A stretch of 64,000 bases of DNA from a bacterium (lineage in GTDB: Bacteria > UBA8248), in the NCBI GenBank assembly GCA_022828125.1, contig JAJEJD010000015.1, positions 62,001 through 126,000 of the forward strand, read 5' to 3'. A program made the position numbers and the translations under genes. This document shows positions 1 to 6,889 of this stretch, piece after piece. Below the pieces are notes generated by a model. The model made no database searches. It saw nothing but the letters and a program-made list of their open reading frames with translations, and was not told the DNA's origin. Position 1 is the stretch's first letter, and each line of letters begins with the position of its first letter.

Positions 1-137
1 ACATCCACCCTAATTCGCAATATGGTTCCATCAGCAAGCTTGATTTTCATCGGTTTCTCAATAATCTCTTCGATTTCAACTATCTCTACATCATGCATTT
101 CACCGGTTGTTGGATGTTTCATCTTTCGTTCTACCAT
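1..137 (-). CDS. Small hypothetical protein, cut by the left window edge
   Basis: The reading frame is open to the window edge and encodes at least 45 residues starting MVERKMKHP. I chose the ATG at 137 because AAAGG lies six bases upstream; an ATG at 155 is in frame but has no ribosome binding site. The visible part is charged and rich in Glu and Ile, followed by a short beta-like stretch (KLADGTILRIRV). No family is recognised. It is the last cargo gene seen in the minus-strand array downstream of the phage gp27-like gene, and the flank upstream of it (215-305) is shared with other cargo genes here. Confidence 0.5.
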   Translation of the reverse strand, partial: MVERKMKHPTTGEMHDVEIVEIEEIIEKPMKIKLADGTILRIRVD

Positions 138-214
138 AACCAACCTTTTCTTCATTTATATTGAAGTAGTGATTTCCCTATCCGTCGCCATGAGTGTGAC
201 TCCGTTCTCCGTAT

Positions 215-305
215 CGGAGTTGCAGGCGCCACTCACGAACATACCCTATCTCATAGTGTGCAATGTTTCACCATATTCTGCCATACATTCCTGAAATTTC
301 AATCG
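215..305 (-). repeat. Promoter-like flank repeat, copy 1
   Basis: On the minus strand this stretch shares TTTCAG, TATGGCAG, ATATGG and GAGATAGGGT blocks, in the same order, with 2940-3036 and more weakly with 1840-1900. Each copy lies just upstream of a small accessory gene, so it may be a shared promoter module (TTGAAA followed about 17-18 bases later by GAATAT in this copy). The promoter reading is inference. Confidence 0.45.
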
Positions 306-350
306 GCCTGGAACTCTGCTTCGCGCTCCCTGCGGGCAACACGAGAAACG

Positions 351-695
351 CTAAACCTCTGCGAATTTTTGCGGATCCACCCGGGGCAAGGGGACATCAC
401 AGGAGAAGATGTCCGGAAGGCTATGCGGGGATTTCGATTTCAGGTGCCGCTTCACGCTCTCGCGCTTCACGGATTCATAGAGCGCGTGATAGGAGGGCTC
501 GGCGGGTACGAAAATTTCATCCAGGGTGTCGTGCTGCACGGCGAACGATATCTGGGCCTCGACCGCTTCGGTCAGACTTTCCACCGCCTGATCTTGCGTT
601 TCCCCATAGCCCCTGAGGCTCATATCCAGGGCAATCGCGCACCATTTCGCATCTTCCCGAACCACCAGAACGCGAAGAGTGTGGTTGAAATCCAT
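351..695 (-). CDS. HicB-like antitoxin-fold protein
   Basis: 114 residues from the ATG at 695; AAAGGAG lies 11 bases upstream, and a GTG at 707 is too close to it. Residues 1-50 look like the HicB partial RNase H-like fold: a strand, then AIALDMSLRGYGET, then a helix with EAVEAQISFAV. HicB proteins neutralise HicA mRNA interferases and often repress their own promoter. No HicA partner is adjacent, and the C-terminal half is not a recognisable ribbon-helix-helix or HTH domain. It may therefore be an orphan antitoxin or a HicB-fold protein with another job. Confidence 0.6.
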   Translation of the reverse strand: MDFNHTLRVLVVREDAKWCAIALDMSLRGYGETQDQAVESLTEAVEAQISFAVQHDTLDEIFVPAEPSYHALYESVKRESVKRHLKSKSPHSLPDIFSCDVPLPRVDPQKFAEV

Positions 696-814
696 GGGCG
701 TGTGCACTCCTTTTGGTGTTCATCCGGGTGCCGAGATAGCCACGGCAAATTCAGGGACATAGCTTACATGGTTTTAAGAATGTTTGCATTCGACGCAATT
801 TTCAATTCCCCCCA

Positions 815-1058
815 TCACTCGATTTTCTCCTCCAGCTTCCGCGTCGCCTCCTCGACGATTTCGCATACTTTGTCCATCACCTCGGGATGCGCGCGGAACG
901 ACTCGCGCACCTCCTTGACGATCGCCATCTTGGCGGCGGCGAAACCGGCCAGAGTGGGGTGACCGAAAAAATACTTTTATCTCGGAAGGTGTTTCAGAGC
1001 CGCCCAATCTCAGACGTTTGGACGGTTCTGCTCAGTTGAAGGCGTCGGTGGGGTTTGA
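815..1058 (-). repeat. Duplicated 3' end of the gp27-like gene, copy 1
   Basis: The minus strand at 815-945 encodes a near-perfect copy of the last ~43 residues of the DUF3486 protein at 3051-3623 (GFAAAKMAIVKEV through KLEEKIE and a stop) without the rest of the gene. The next ~110 bp (946-1058) match 2036-2146 but not the intact gene. There is no start codon with a ribosome site, so this is a gene fragment or duplication scar rather than a gene. Confidence 0.8.
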
Positions 1059-1090
1059 AGGCAATAGGTTACCGGGACATATCTGGCAGC

Positions 1091-1501
1091 CTATGTCGTC
1101 AACTCGACGCTCCCGGTCAACCCGCTATAAGTCATCGTGAAATTTTCAAGAAAAGTCCTGCCGAGCAAGGCATGGTGGATTTGTCCTCCGCCAATCAAAT
1201 CTACGGCGGCGAACCTGCCCAAAATGGTGCAATCCAAAGCGGGCACGTGAATATATGCGATGTGCATCGTCGTCCTGTGTCTACCCGACACCCCGGAAAC
1301 TTCCACGCGGTCGACGACGGGCAGTTTCAAGTCGGATGCGACTTGCCGATCAATGCAACTCTCGGCCGCTCCCGTATCGACAAGGGCATGAAAACGCTTG
1401 CCGCTCGGGTCTTTGGGGTCGATACCTATTTCAACGGAGATTGTCGGTCCGTACAGGGCCAGTTCCGAGGAAGTTTCAAAACCGCATTCAGCTTTTTGCA
1501 T
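1091..1501 (-). CDS. Retropepsin-like aspartic protease
   Basis: 136 residues. The motif ALVDTGAAESCID (about residues 40-52) is the catalytic D-T-G-A of a single-lobe retroviral-type aspartic protease. A hydrophobic beta region and HALLGRTFLENFTMTY near the C-terminus complete the usual flap and second loop (LLGxxFL). Such proteases act as homodimers. It has no signal peptide and is probably cytoplasmic. Its ATG overlaps the end of the gene at 1488-1739, so the two are translationally coupled. Substrate unknown. Confidence 0.75.
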   Translation of the reverse strand: MQKAECGFETSSELALYGPTISVEIGIDPKDPSGKRFHALVDTGAAESCIDRQVASDLKLPVVDRVEVSGVSGRHRTTMHIAYIHVPALDCTILGRFAAVDLIGGGQIHHALLGRTFLENFTMTYSGLTGSVELTT

Positions 1502-1739
1502 ATAAAGGCCTGTACATCACCGAAGCGGGGAGCCTCAGAGGCGGCGCTCCTACCTGCCTGATGAGATACGGCCCGCGATACCCGAATTTTTCAATGGCGT
1601 CGGTCGCCGCCTCATCGAAAGACTCATAGGAACCAACGAGCTTCTCGTCGTGAAAGACGACCCACTTGCCGAAATAATCGAGTTCGAGGTCATCTTTCAT
1701 GGCCTCATACGTCTCGATTTGTTTTTTCAGGCCGCCCAT
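1488..1739 (-). CDS. Small protein paired with the retropepsin gene
   Basis: 83 residues from the ATG at 1739 (AAGGA six bases upstream). It contains an acidic helix, then GKWVVFHDEKLVGSYESFDEA and GPYLIRQVGAPP, a small alpha/beta layout that in my memory recurs beside retropepsin-like proteases in many bacterial genomes, although I cannot name the family with certainty. Its stop codon overlaps the ATG of the protease gene. It is plausibly a partner or substrate adaptor of the protease; that role is inferred only from coupling. Confidence 0.6.
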   Translation of the reverse strand: MGGLKKQIETYEAMKDDLELDYFGKWVVFHDEKLVGSYESFDEAATDAIEKFGYRGPYLIRQVGAPPLRLPASVMYRPLYAKS

Positions 1740-1839
1740 ATCTAATTCCTTCTCATCAAAGATAGATTGAAAACAATTATACTTTACTCTCTGGTTCACT
1801 TCGACCAGGGGATTTACATCCCACAATTACACCCTGTCT

Positions 1840-1900
1840 TAGTAGGGAGAAACATTTTATCATACCTTGGCATAGAGTGCTGAAATCCTAACTGCCCCCA
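1840..1900 (-). repeat. Promoter-like flank repeat, copy 2 (diverged)
   Basis: The minus strand shares GATTTCAG, CTCTATG and CAGGGTGTAA with the copies at 215-305 and 2940-3036. It sits directly after the gp27 3' fragment and upstream of the 1739-1091 gene pair. TATGATAAAAT is a possible -10 region. Confidence 0.35.
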
Positions 1901-1904
1901 CTAC

Positions 1905-2146
1905 TCCACCCGCTCCTCGAGCTTCCGCGTCGCCTCCTCGACGATTTCGCACACTTTGTCCATCACCTCGGGGTGCTCGCGGAACGACTCGCGCACTTCG
2001 GTGACGATCGCCATCTTGGCGGCGGCGAAGCCGTCCAATGTGGGAGGATCGAAATAACACCCTGCTCTAGAAAGGCATTTCAAAGCCGCCACAATCTCAG
2101 ACGATTGGACGGTTCTGCTCAGTTGAAGGCGTCGATGGAGGGGTTT
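1905..2146 (-). repeat. Duplicated 3' end of the gp27-like gene, copy 2
   Basis: Minus strand 1905-2035 encodes LDGFAAAKMAIVTEV through KLEERVE and a stop, matching the C-terminus of the intact DUF3486 gene at 3051-3623. The adjoining 2036-2146 matches 946-1058 of copy 1. A short frame with a GTG start at 2092 exists but has no ribosome site. The coding differences are mostly conservative, so the copies may derive from intact genes rather than drift as dead DNA. Confidence 0.8.
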
Positions 2147-2196
2147 AATGGGAAGCTAATCCGGGGGAAAATACCAACGACTTAAATTCACAACTG

Positions 2197-2409
2197 CTAA
2201 TAAGCCTCGGGCAATTCATTTTTCGCACAGTCTTTGTCGATATGCAGGTGACGTATCATCTTCCTGATATGGCCAATCTCGATCTCCGCCCGGCGTCCTC
2301 TTCCATGTTCTCCCTTCGGGAATGACGGATAGGTTCGATCCCCATATCGGATGCAGAAGTGATGCGTGGTTTCCCTGATGTCACATCCAGGCGCGCACAC
2401 TTCGAGCAT
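2197..2409 (-). CDS. HicA-like toxin
   Basis: 70 residues. The pattern ETTHHFCIRYGDRTY, PKGEH and IEIGHIRKMIRHL resembles the HicA dsRBD-like fold: the HH of the GSHH motif, a P-x-H strand, then a helix starting at a conserved Gly. HicA toxins cleave translated mRNAs and use the first of these histidines. It lies 42 bp downstream of the HicB-like gene at 2452-2916 on the same strand, so the order is antitoxin first. The N-terminus is shorter than usual. Toxicity is not shown by the sequence. Confidence 0.55.
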   Translation of the reverse strand: MLEVCAPGCDIRETTHHFCIRYGDRTYPSFPKGEHGRGRRAEIEIGHIRKMIRHLHIDKDCAKNELPEAY

Positions 2410-2451
2410 ATCCCAAATTTTCCTTAGTTGTACGCGTCCGCTCGAAGCCGT

Positions 2452-2916
2452 TCAGGCGGCGATAGTTCTTAGTTCATCCAGCAGATTGTGCCGCGCCGTG
2501 GGTTTTTTCACCGTTCTAACCTGCACATAGGGCTGGTGCTCATCTGCGTTTTTCTTTTCCCGTCCTTCGGATTCGATATCTCCCCGGCGCACCGCCTCAA
2601 CGGCTTCATCCCATTCCCGTTTCGTTTCTTCGCAAATCTCTTTGAAGAATGCCTCCACACGCTCTTTGAAGGTCGCGAAATCGACGGCTTCCTCCGCCAT
2701 ATCGAACAGGACGGACGTGTAGGTCCGTCGGAAAGCGGAGAAAGCCTTATCCTCATTTTCTCCGGTCGCAGCGATTCCCCCCGGCTGTACGCCGTACATC
2801 CATGTGGAATCATCCTCTTTCATCCCGAGGACCGTTCCCATCATTCTTACGTCCGCCACGAAGCCGTTTCCTTCCACCTTGTCAGAGAAGGTGAAAAAGA
2901 AAGGAAACGCGCTCAT
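2452..2916 (-). CDS. HicB-like antitoxin candidate
   Basis: 154 residues with a clear AAAAGGAG ribosome site before the ATG at 2916. The central part, WMYGVQPGGIAATGENEDKA followed by a helix, fits the HicB pattern of a strand ending in PGG.A.G....A. The second half is helical and strongly charged and ends in a basic segment, which could contact DNA or the toxin. It precedes the HicA-like gene at 2197-2409, and the pair is preceded by the flank repeat at 2940-3036. An uncharacterised small protein remains possible. Confidence 0.5.
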   Translation of the reverse strand: MSAFPFFFTFSDKVEGNGFVADVRMMGTVLGMKEDDSTWMYGVQPGGIAATGENEDKAFSAFRRTYTSVLFDMAEEAVDFATFKERVEAFFKEICEETKREWDEAVEAVRRGDIESEGREKKNADEHQPYVQVRTVKKPTARHNLLDELRTIAA

Positions 2917-2939
2917 GTTCCACTCCTTTTCGGTTAGTG

Positions 2940-3036
2940 AATTGGTGCGAGAAATATCTCACAAAACCACACCCTATCTCACAATCTACAAAGTATCGCC
3001 ATATCCTGCCATAGATCGCTGAAATCTCAACCCGCC
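2940..3036 (-). repeat. Promoter-like flank repeat, copy 3
   Basis: Between the stop of the intact gp27-like gene and the HicB-like gene, the minus strand carries TTTCAG, CTATGGCAGG, ATATGG and GAGATAGGGTG in the same order as 215-305. It is a candidate shared promoter or regulatory module for the cargo genes. Confidence 0.45.
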
Positions 3037-3050
3037 TGATCCGCCCCCCC

Positions 3051-3623
3051 TCACTCGATCCTCTCCTCCAGCTTCCGCGTCGCCTCCTCGACGATTTCGC
3101 ACACCTTTTCCATCACCTCGGGATGCGCGCGGAACGATTCGCGCACTTCCTTGACGATCGCCATCTTGGCGGCGGCGAAGCCGTCCTGGTATTCGAGCTT
3201 GAGCTTTTCCGCCGATATGCGGCTGCGCTCCAGCCCGTTCACCATCTGCGCGAGTTTCTCGGGCGTCAGGTCCGCGAAGGATTCCTTCCCCATCTGGGAA
3301 ACGGCCTCGACCGCCTGGGTCATCAGCATCCGCCGCGCGGCGGCGGCCACCTTCTCGCCCGGGTCCCTGCCCTCGCCGTCATAGGCCATGACTTCCTCGA
3401 TCAGCTCATCCACCATGGCTTCCACCCGCTTGGTCTTGCGGATGCCTTCCAGCAGGCGGTTGTTGCGCCTGCCTATGGAGCAGAGCCCTATCTTCTCCCC
3501 GGTCTCCTTCTCGAAAGCCTCGGCCACCTCCTCGTAGGTCTTCCCCTCGGCGAGCATGGGGTCGACGACATTCTCGGCGCCGTATTCCACCACCTTCGAC
3601 CTGCGCCCCCGCCTCCTCTCCAT
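3051..3623 (-). CDS. Phage Mu gp27-like protein (DUF3486, putative small terminase subunit)
   Basis: 190 residues from the ATG at 3623, which overlaps the stop of the gp26-like gene and has GGGAG seven bases upstream. The layout fits DUF3486: basic N-terminus, an HTH-like segment (KTYEEVAEAFEKETGEKIG...SIGRRNNRL) and a long helical C-terminus ending KLEERIE. In Mu-like phages this gene lies next to the large terminase gene and is thought to take part in DNA packaging. No large terminase follows here, so the prophage is truncated at this point. The last ~43 codons are duplicated at 815-945 and 1905-2035. Confidence 0.75.
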   Translation of the reverse strand: MERRRGRRSKVVEYGAENVVDPMLAEGKTYEEVAEAFEKETGEKIGLCSIGRRNNRLLEGIRKTKRVEAMVDELIEEVMAYDGEGRDPGEKVAAAARRMLMTQAVEAVSQMGKESFADLTPEKLAQMVNGLERSRISAEKLKLEYQDGFAAAKMAIVKEVRESFRAHPEVMEKVCEIVEEATRKLEERIE

Positions 3624-3955
3624 CACAATTCTCCCACGAGGATGTCGGGCGAAGCGGATACGGCGCCTTCGAGCAGACCGCGCCCCTTGCGGGTCAGGTG
3701 CGCCTCGTAGTCGGTCAGCAGGCGGCCGAAACCGCCCGGGGTGCGCTTTTCCAATAAACCCCGCCCTGCCAGATCGTCCACGAAGGCCTCGAGCGTCTCG
3801 CGGCCCAGGGGCGCGCCGTCCTCATGGTGGCCCGCCTCGCGCAGCGCGCTCCAAAGGAGAAGGCTGCCCACGCTCGATTCCGGGCGCAAGGCATCCTGGT
3901 AATACAGCGTCTTCAAAATGTCGCCGCGCAGGACGCGGGCCGTCAGTTCGTTCAC
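3623..3955 (-). CDS. Phage Mu gp26-like protein (winged-helix type)
   Basis: 110 residues starting at a GTG with AGGAGG eight bases upstream. It begins with a helix (TARVLRGDILKTLYYQD), then a predicted winged-helix region with GRGLLEKRTPGGFGRLLTDYEAHLTRKGRGLLEG. This resembles the small protein between the lysis and terminase genes in Mu-like phages (VpaChn25_0724 type). Its start and stop overlap the neighbouring reading frames, which is typical of phage operons. The exact role is unknown. Confidence 0.65.
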   Translation of the reverse strand: MNELTARVLRGDILKTLYYQDALRPESSVGSLLLWSALREAGHHEDGAPLGRETLEAFVDDLAGRGLLEKRTPGGFGRLLTDYEAHLTRKGRGLLEGAVSASPDILVGEL

Positions 3956-4032
3956 GATGAAACACCTCCTCGATGATTTTCATACCGGCGCGCCGGACGC
4001 CACCCGCCGATATCCAGGCTTCTTGCGCCCAC
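3952..4032 (-). CDS. Possible 26-residue leader peptide of the gp26-like gene
   Basis: A GTG-started frame of 26 codons with AGGAGG upstream ends in a TGA overlapping the start of the gp26-like gene. The stretch ATCGAGGAGGT plus its surroundings occurs twice (about 3961-3980 and 4045-4070), so this may instead be a duplicated ribosome-binding region that fortuitously opens a frame. Confidence 0.25.
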   Translation of the reverse strand: MGARSLDIGGWRPARRYENHRGGVSS

Positions 4033-4214
4033 TGAAAATACCTCCTCGATGACTTCCATTCCTGAATGCCGAACACCCCGCGCGCGGCGGGATTCAGCCA
4101 ACATACAAGGCGGCGCGGGTTCGGGCGGCCCGGCAAATGCGGGGAAATGCGGGTGCGGGCGCGTTGAGAAAATAAATTCCGGGTTGCACAATGCCGCCCG
4201 AGGAGGAGGCTTCG

Positions 4215-4622
4215 ATGCGCTCAAGCGCGCGGAAAATCATCACCACGCTCGCCGTATACGCACTCTGGTTCGCGTGGCTGCCCGACGCGCCTGCCCTCGC
4301 TCACGGGGAGGAGGAGATACTCCTGTTCGCCTATCTGGCGGAGGAGCGCAACCTGCTGAGAATCTCGACCGCCATCGTGGGCGGCATCATCCTGGCGATG
4401 GGCGCCTTCATCACCCAGCAATCGCGCGCCGAGGCGCGGGAGAGCGCCCGGGCCGAATTCACGGGCTTCAGGGTTATATTGCCGGGACTGCTCGTCACGA
4501 GCCTGGGCGTCATCGTGCTGTTCACGGCCGCCTTCATCCTGCCCGAGCAGATCAAGATCGTGCACGACCATCCCCTGGAGCACATCGAGACGAAAACGAC
4601 GAAAAGCAAAAGCGGCCCGTGA
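4215..4622 (+). CDS. Small membrane protein with signal peptide
   Basis: 135 residues from the ATG at 4215 (GAGGAGG upstream). An N-terminal signal or anchor segment (about 6-25) ends in APALAHG. Two further hydrophobic helices lie at about 47-66 and 86-110, followed by a charged tail with KTTKSKS. It is on the plus strand inside a minus-strand phage remnant, so it is probably an independently transcribed cargo gene. No family is recognised. The downstream MITE-like element begins right at its stop codon. Confidence 0.6.
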   Translation: MRSSARKIITTLAVYALWFAWLPDAPALAHGEEEILLFAYLAEERNLLRISTAIVGGIILAMGAFITQQSRAEARESARAEFTGFRVILPGLLVTSLGVIVLFTAAFILPEQIKIVHDHPLEHIETKTTKSKSGP

Positions 4623-4903
4623 GGGGTTGTTGGAAAGTCCCTGCGCACCCCCTCGAATGAAGGCCGTATGGGTCAGACATATATGTCTGACCCCGTGGCC
4701 GCCCTTGTCATCGGCTGGAAAACCAACCCCCCCTACCCCCCCTTGTCAGGGGGGCAAGAAAAATCAAAACCCTCCTCAGCCCGGCGGGGGCGCATCGCCT
4801 TTTTATACCCCCCTGTCAAGGGGGGGTAGGGGGGGTTGCCTTGATGAAGTTTCCCTTTCAAGGGGGTTGCCATTACCCTCCCAGGGGCTTTTTCAACAAC
4901 CCC
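4623..4903. mobile_element. MITE-like palindromic element, copy A
   Basis: Outer ends are GGGGTTGTTGG (left) and CTTTTTCAACAACCCC (right), imperfect inverted repeats. Inside, 4725-4840 is a long palindrome: arms made of runs of C and G around CCTTGTCAGG, with a short centre containing GCATCGCCTTTTTATA. The same layout occurs at 24500-24787, 32116-32261 and 61246-61750. There is no coding capacity, so any movement would need a transposase elsewhere. Confidence 0.75.
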
Positions 4904-4928
4904 AAAGCCCTCCCCGCGCAAAACCCCC

Positions 4929-5351
4929 TCACTTCGCCTTTCCCGTGAGTTTCTCGACGGTGCGCAGCGCGCCCAGACCCAGCATCCCCAGGGTGAGTTC
5001 GAGAAGCCCGTCCACCGAGACGGGATAGGGCGCGAGTTCGCCGCTCATCAGCACCTGCCGCGTCCAGAGCCATGCGCCGAGCGCATACTGGGGAATAAAA
5101 TAGAACGCCAGCGAGACGCCGCACGTCCACAGGATGAACGGCCTGCCGCCCGCGACGAAGACGCTGCGGTGGGCCGCTTCGATTTTGTTGATCTCGTTCT
5201 GGGCTTCGGCGGGGCGCATCATCAGCTTTTGCTTTATCGCCTCCGCCGCGCGCCGCTCGTCCGGCGTCTCGACGAACCTGTCGATGACGTTGGCGACGCT
5301 CTCCGCCGCCGACACGACACCGCCGCCGATGAGCTTTTCCAAAAAGGCCAT
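4929..5351 (-). CDS. 3TM-type phage holin
   Basis: 140 residues from the ATG at 5351, overlapping the lysozyme stop. An amphipathic N-terminal region (FLEKLIGGGVVSAAESVANVIDRF) and a charged helix lead to hydrophobic segments at about 68-90, 92-104 and 116-136. This layout fits the holin family of gene transfer agents and Mu-like phages, which make the inner-membrane lesions that release endolysin. It follows the lysozyme gene as in a lysis cassette. Next in line is the MITE-like element, which may have separated it from the gp26/gp27-like genes. Confidence 0.7.
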   Translation of the reverse strand: MAFLEKLIGGGVVSAAESVANVIDRFVETPDERRAAEAIKQKLMMRPAEAQNEINKIEAAHRSVFVAGGRPFILWTCGVSLAFYFIPQYALGAWLWTRQVLMSGELAPYPVSVDGLLELTLGMLGLGALRTVEKLTGKAK

Positions 5352-5764
5352 CACGCGCTCCTTATGCGCCCGGCCACCCTGCCCGCCCGGGCGGGGAGTT
5401 CCCGCGCGTAAACCGAATCGAGCGCCTCCCCGGCCGCCCGCTCGTAATCGCCCTTAGCGAGCGCGGCCCACATCTTCTGAAAGCCCAGAAGGCTCGGCAC
5501 GCCCATGTTGTAGGCCATGTCGAGCAGAGCGCGCCTGGCACCCGGCCTCAAATTCGCATACACCTCGCCGACGCGGGAGCGCTCCAGCTCTTCGGCCATC
5601 AGGATGAGCCGGTGGCGGAGGAGCATTTCTCCCTCCTCCTCTGTAATGCCGTCCTCGATCAGCGTTCCGTAACCGATGGTCTTCTTGCCCTTGGTATCCA
5701 GATAGACCCTGGCGACGAAACCCTCCTCGCGCTTGATCTCCTCTACGAGTTCGTCCGTGAGCAT
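5351..5764 (-). CDS. Phage-type lysozyme (GH24 endolysin)
   Basis: 137 residues from the ATG at 5764, with GAGGAGAA upstream. The catalytic triad of T4-type lysozymes is present with the right spacing: E14 in REEGF, D23 in YLDTKG, and T29 in TIGYGT. RRALLDMAYNMG and GLLGFQKMW-like segments continue the family pattern. It hydrolyses the glycan strands of peptidoglycan at host lysis. There is no signal peptide, so export would depend on the adjacent holin. It lies between the DUF1508-type gene (22 bp overlap) and the holin gene. Confidence 0.85.
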   Translation of the reverse strand: MLTDELVEEIKREEGFVARVYLDTKGKKTIGYGTLIEDGITEEEGEMLLRHRLILMAEELERSRVGEVYANLRPGARRALLDMAYNMGVPSLLGFQKMWAALAKGDYERAAGEALDSVYARELPARAGRVAGRIRSA

Positions 5765-5982
5765 GATTTCTCCTCTTTCACGAGCGAATCCTCGGTTTTG
5801 GCCACCTGTTGCAGGACGCGACAAAGCGCCGCCGCTCCCTTGCGCGCGCCCCAGCGGTCCGCATAGGCCCGGCTCGAAGCCAGCACCCGTCCGTTCCTCG
5901 CCCGCACCCGGAAGCGATGCCGCCCGGATTTATCCCGGAATATCTCGACGGGACGATATTTCGCGTTCCTCATGGCCAACAT
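5743..5982 (-). CDS. DUF1508/YegP-like small protein
   Basis: 79 residues from the ATG at 5982 (a second ATG at 5973 is possible). The core FRDKSGRHRFRVRARNGRVLASSRAYA matches the DUF1508 fold, in which a phenylalanine-rich strand pair is followed by G.VLASS..Y. The function of this domain is unknown. It overlaps the end of the 49-residue membrane protein and the start of the lysozyme, so it is embedded in the lysis cassette. Confidence 0.6.
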   Translation of the reverse strand: MLAMRNAKYRPVEIFRDKSGRHRFRVRARNGRVLASSRAYADRWGARKGAAALCRVLQQVAKTEDSLVKEEKSCSRTNS

Positions 5983-6119
5983 ACGACGCCCCCCAGGAAA
6001 AAGCCCAACAGCACCAGCCCCGCCCCCGCGGCGACGAGGCGCAAGGCGGTGTGCTTCTTGTCGGCCCAGCGCCACAAGGCGGCGTCCGTTCTTCTTTCGA
6101 ATTCATTTTTTTCGCTCAT
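5970..6119 (-). CDS. 49-residue phage membrane protein
   Basis: The reading frame MSEKNEFERRTD...CWP has GAGGAGAG seven bases upstream of the ATG at 6119. It has a basic-acidic N-terminal half and one hydrophobic helix (about residues 28-47) near the C-terminus. The stop overlaps the next gene. As the first gene of the lysis cassette it could be a small holin or an anti-holin. The name is inferred from size and place. Confidence 0.55.
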   Translation of the reverse strand: MSEKNEFERRTDAALWRWADKKHTALRLVAAGAGLVLLGFFLGGVVCWP

Positions 6120-6236
6120 GACTCTCCTCTCTTTCCGGTAATGAAATCCCGCGCGCCGCGCTTAAGCGATGCGCCTCGACGTGAGAGATTCTAGGCCTTG
6201 ATCCCGCCGGGCCGATGACGGAAAATGCGGGCAATT

Positions 6237-6290
6237 GCGGGGTGATGCGCTTTCACCCGCCCCTGGCAGTGAAAAAGCGCATCCCCCCGC
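6237..6290. repeat. Long hairpin at the edge of the prophage remnant
   Basis: Arms of 17 bases, GCGGGGTGATGCGCTTT at 6237-6253 and its near-complement at 6274-6290, form a strong hairpin with a 20-base loop. It stands between the phage lysis cassette and the lipoprotein gene at 6401. It has no T-run, so its role is unclear. Confidence 0.5.
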
Positions 6291-6400
6291 GCCGGACGCG
6301 CCCGCTCGACCGTTTCGTTCGCGACGCGCGAGGGGCGTTTCAACCCGCTATGAAGACGACGCGCCGAGGGGCGCACGCCGCCAAGCACAGGAGAGGAACC

Positions 6401-6889
6401 ATGAAAAAACTGACCGCCATCGCCCTCGTGGCCGTATTCGGCCTGGGGCTGGCCGGGTGCCGCGCCGACGGCACCATGGACAAACAGACCGGCGGCGCGA
6501 TTCTCGGCGGAATCGCGGGCGGTCTCATCGGGTCCAAGTTCGGCAAGGGCCGGGGCCGCAAAGCGGCGACCTTCGCGGGCGCGGTCCTCGGCGTCCTCGC
6601 GGGCAGCTCCATAGGGCGCCAGCTCGACGAGCGCGACCGTCTGCTGATGTCGCGCAGCACGCAAAAAACCCTCGAACGCGGCAAGACGAACGTGGCAAGC
6701 AAGTGGGTAAACCCCGACACGGGCAACCGGGGCACCATCACGCCCAGGCGCACCTACCGGGTCCAGAGAGGCTCGGCCACCAGTTACTGCCGCGAGTTCC
6801 AGCAGACCATCACCGTGGGCGGCAAGACAGAGCGCGCCTACGGCCGCGCCTGCCGGCAGCCCGACGGAAGCTGGAAGATCGTCAACTAG
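6401..6889 (+). CDS. Glycine-zipper outer-membrane lipoprotein (RT0821/Lpp0805 type)
   Basis: 162 residues with GGAGAGGAAC before the ATG. The signal peptide ends in the lipobox LAGC (Cys at about residue 20). A glycine-zipper segment follows (GGAILGGIAGGLIGSKFGKGRG and AGAVLGVLAGSSIG), typical of the 17-kDa surface-antigen family, and then a C-terminal beta domain containing CREFQQTITVGGKTERAYG and CRQPDGSWKIV. The two C-terminal cysteines probably form a disulfide in the periplasm. Such proteins are envelope lipoproteins of uncertain function. Confidence 0.8.
   Translation: MKKLTAIALVAVFGLGLAGCRADGTMDKQTGGAILGGIAGGLIGSKFGKGRGRKAATFAGAVLGVLAGSSIGRQLDERDRLLMSRSTQKTLERGKTNVASKWVNPDTGNRGTITPRRTYRVQRGSATSYCREFQQTITVGGKTERAYGRACRQPDGSWKIVN

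Noticed and set aside
774-1007. Short Arg/Gly-rich frames over the gp27 fragments (also 1860-2060)
   Set aside because: They are out-of-frame shadows of the duplicated gp27 3' ends.
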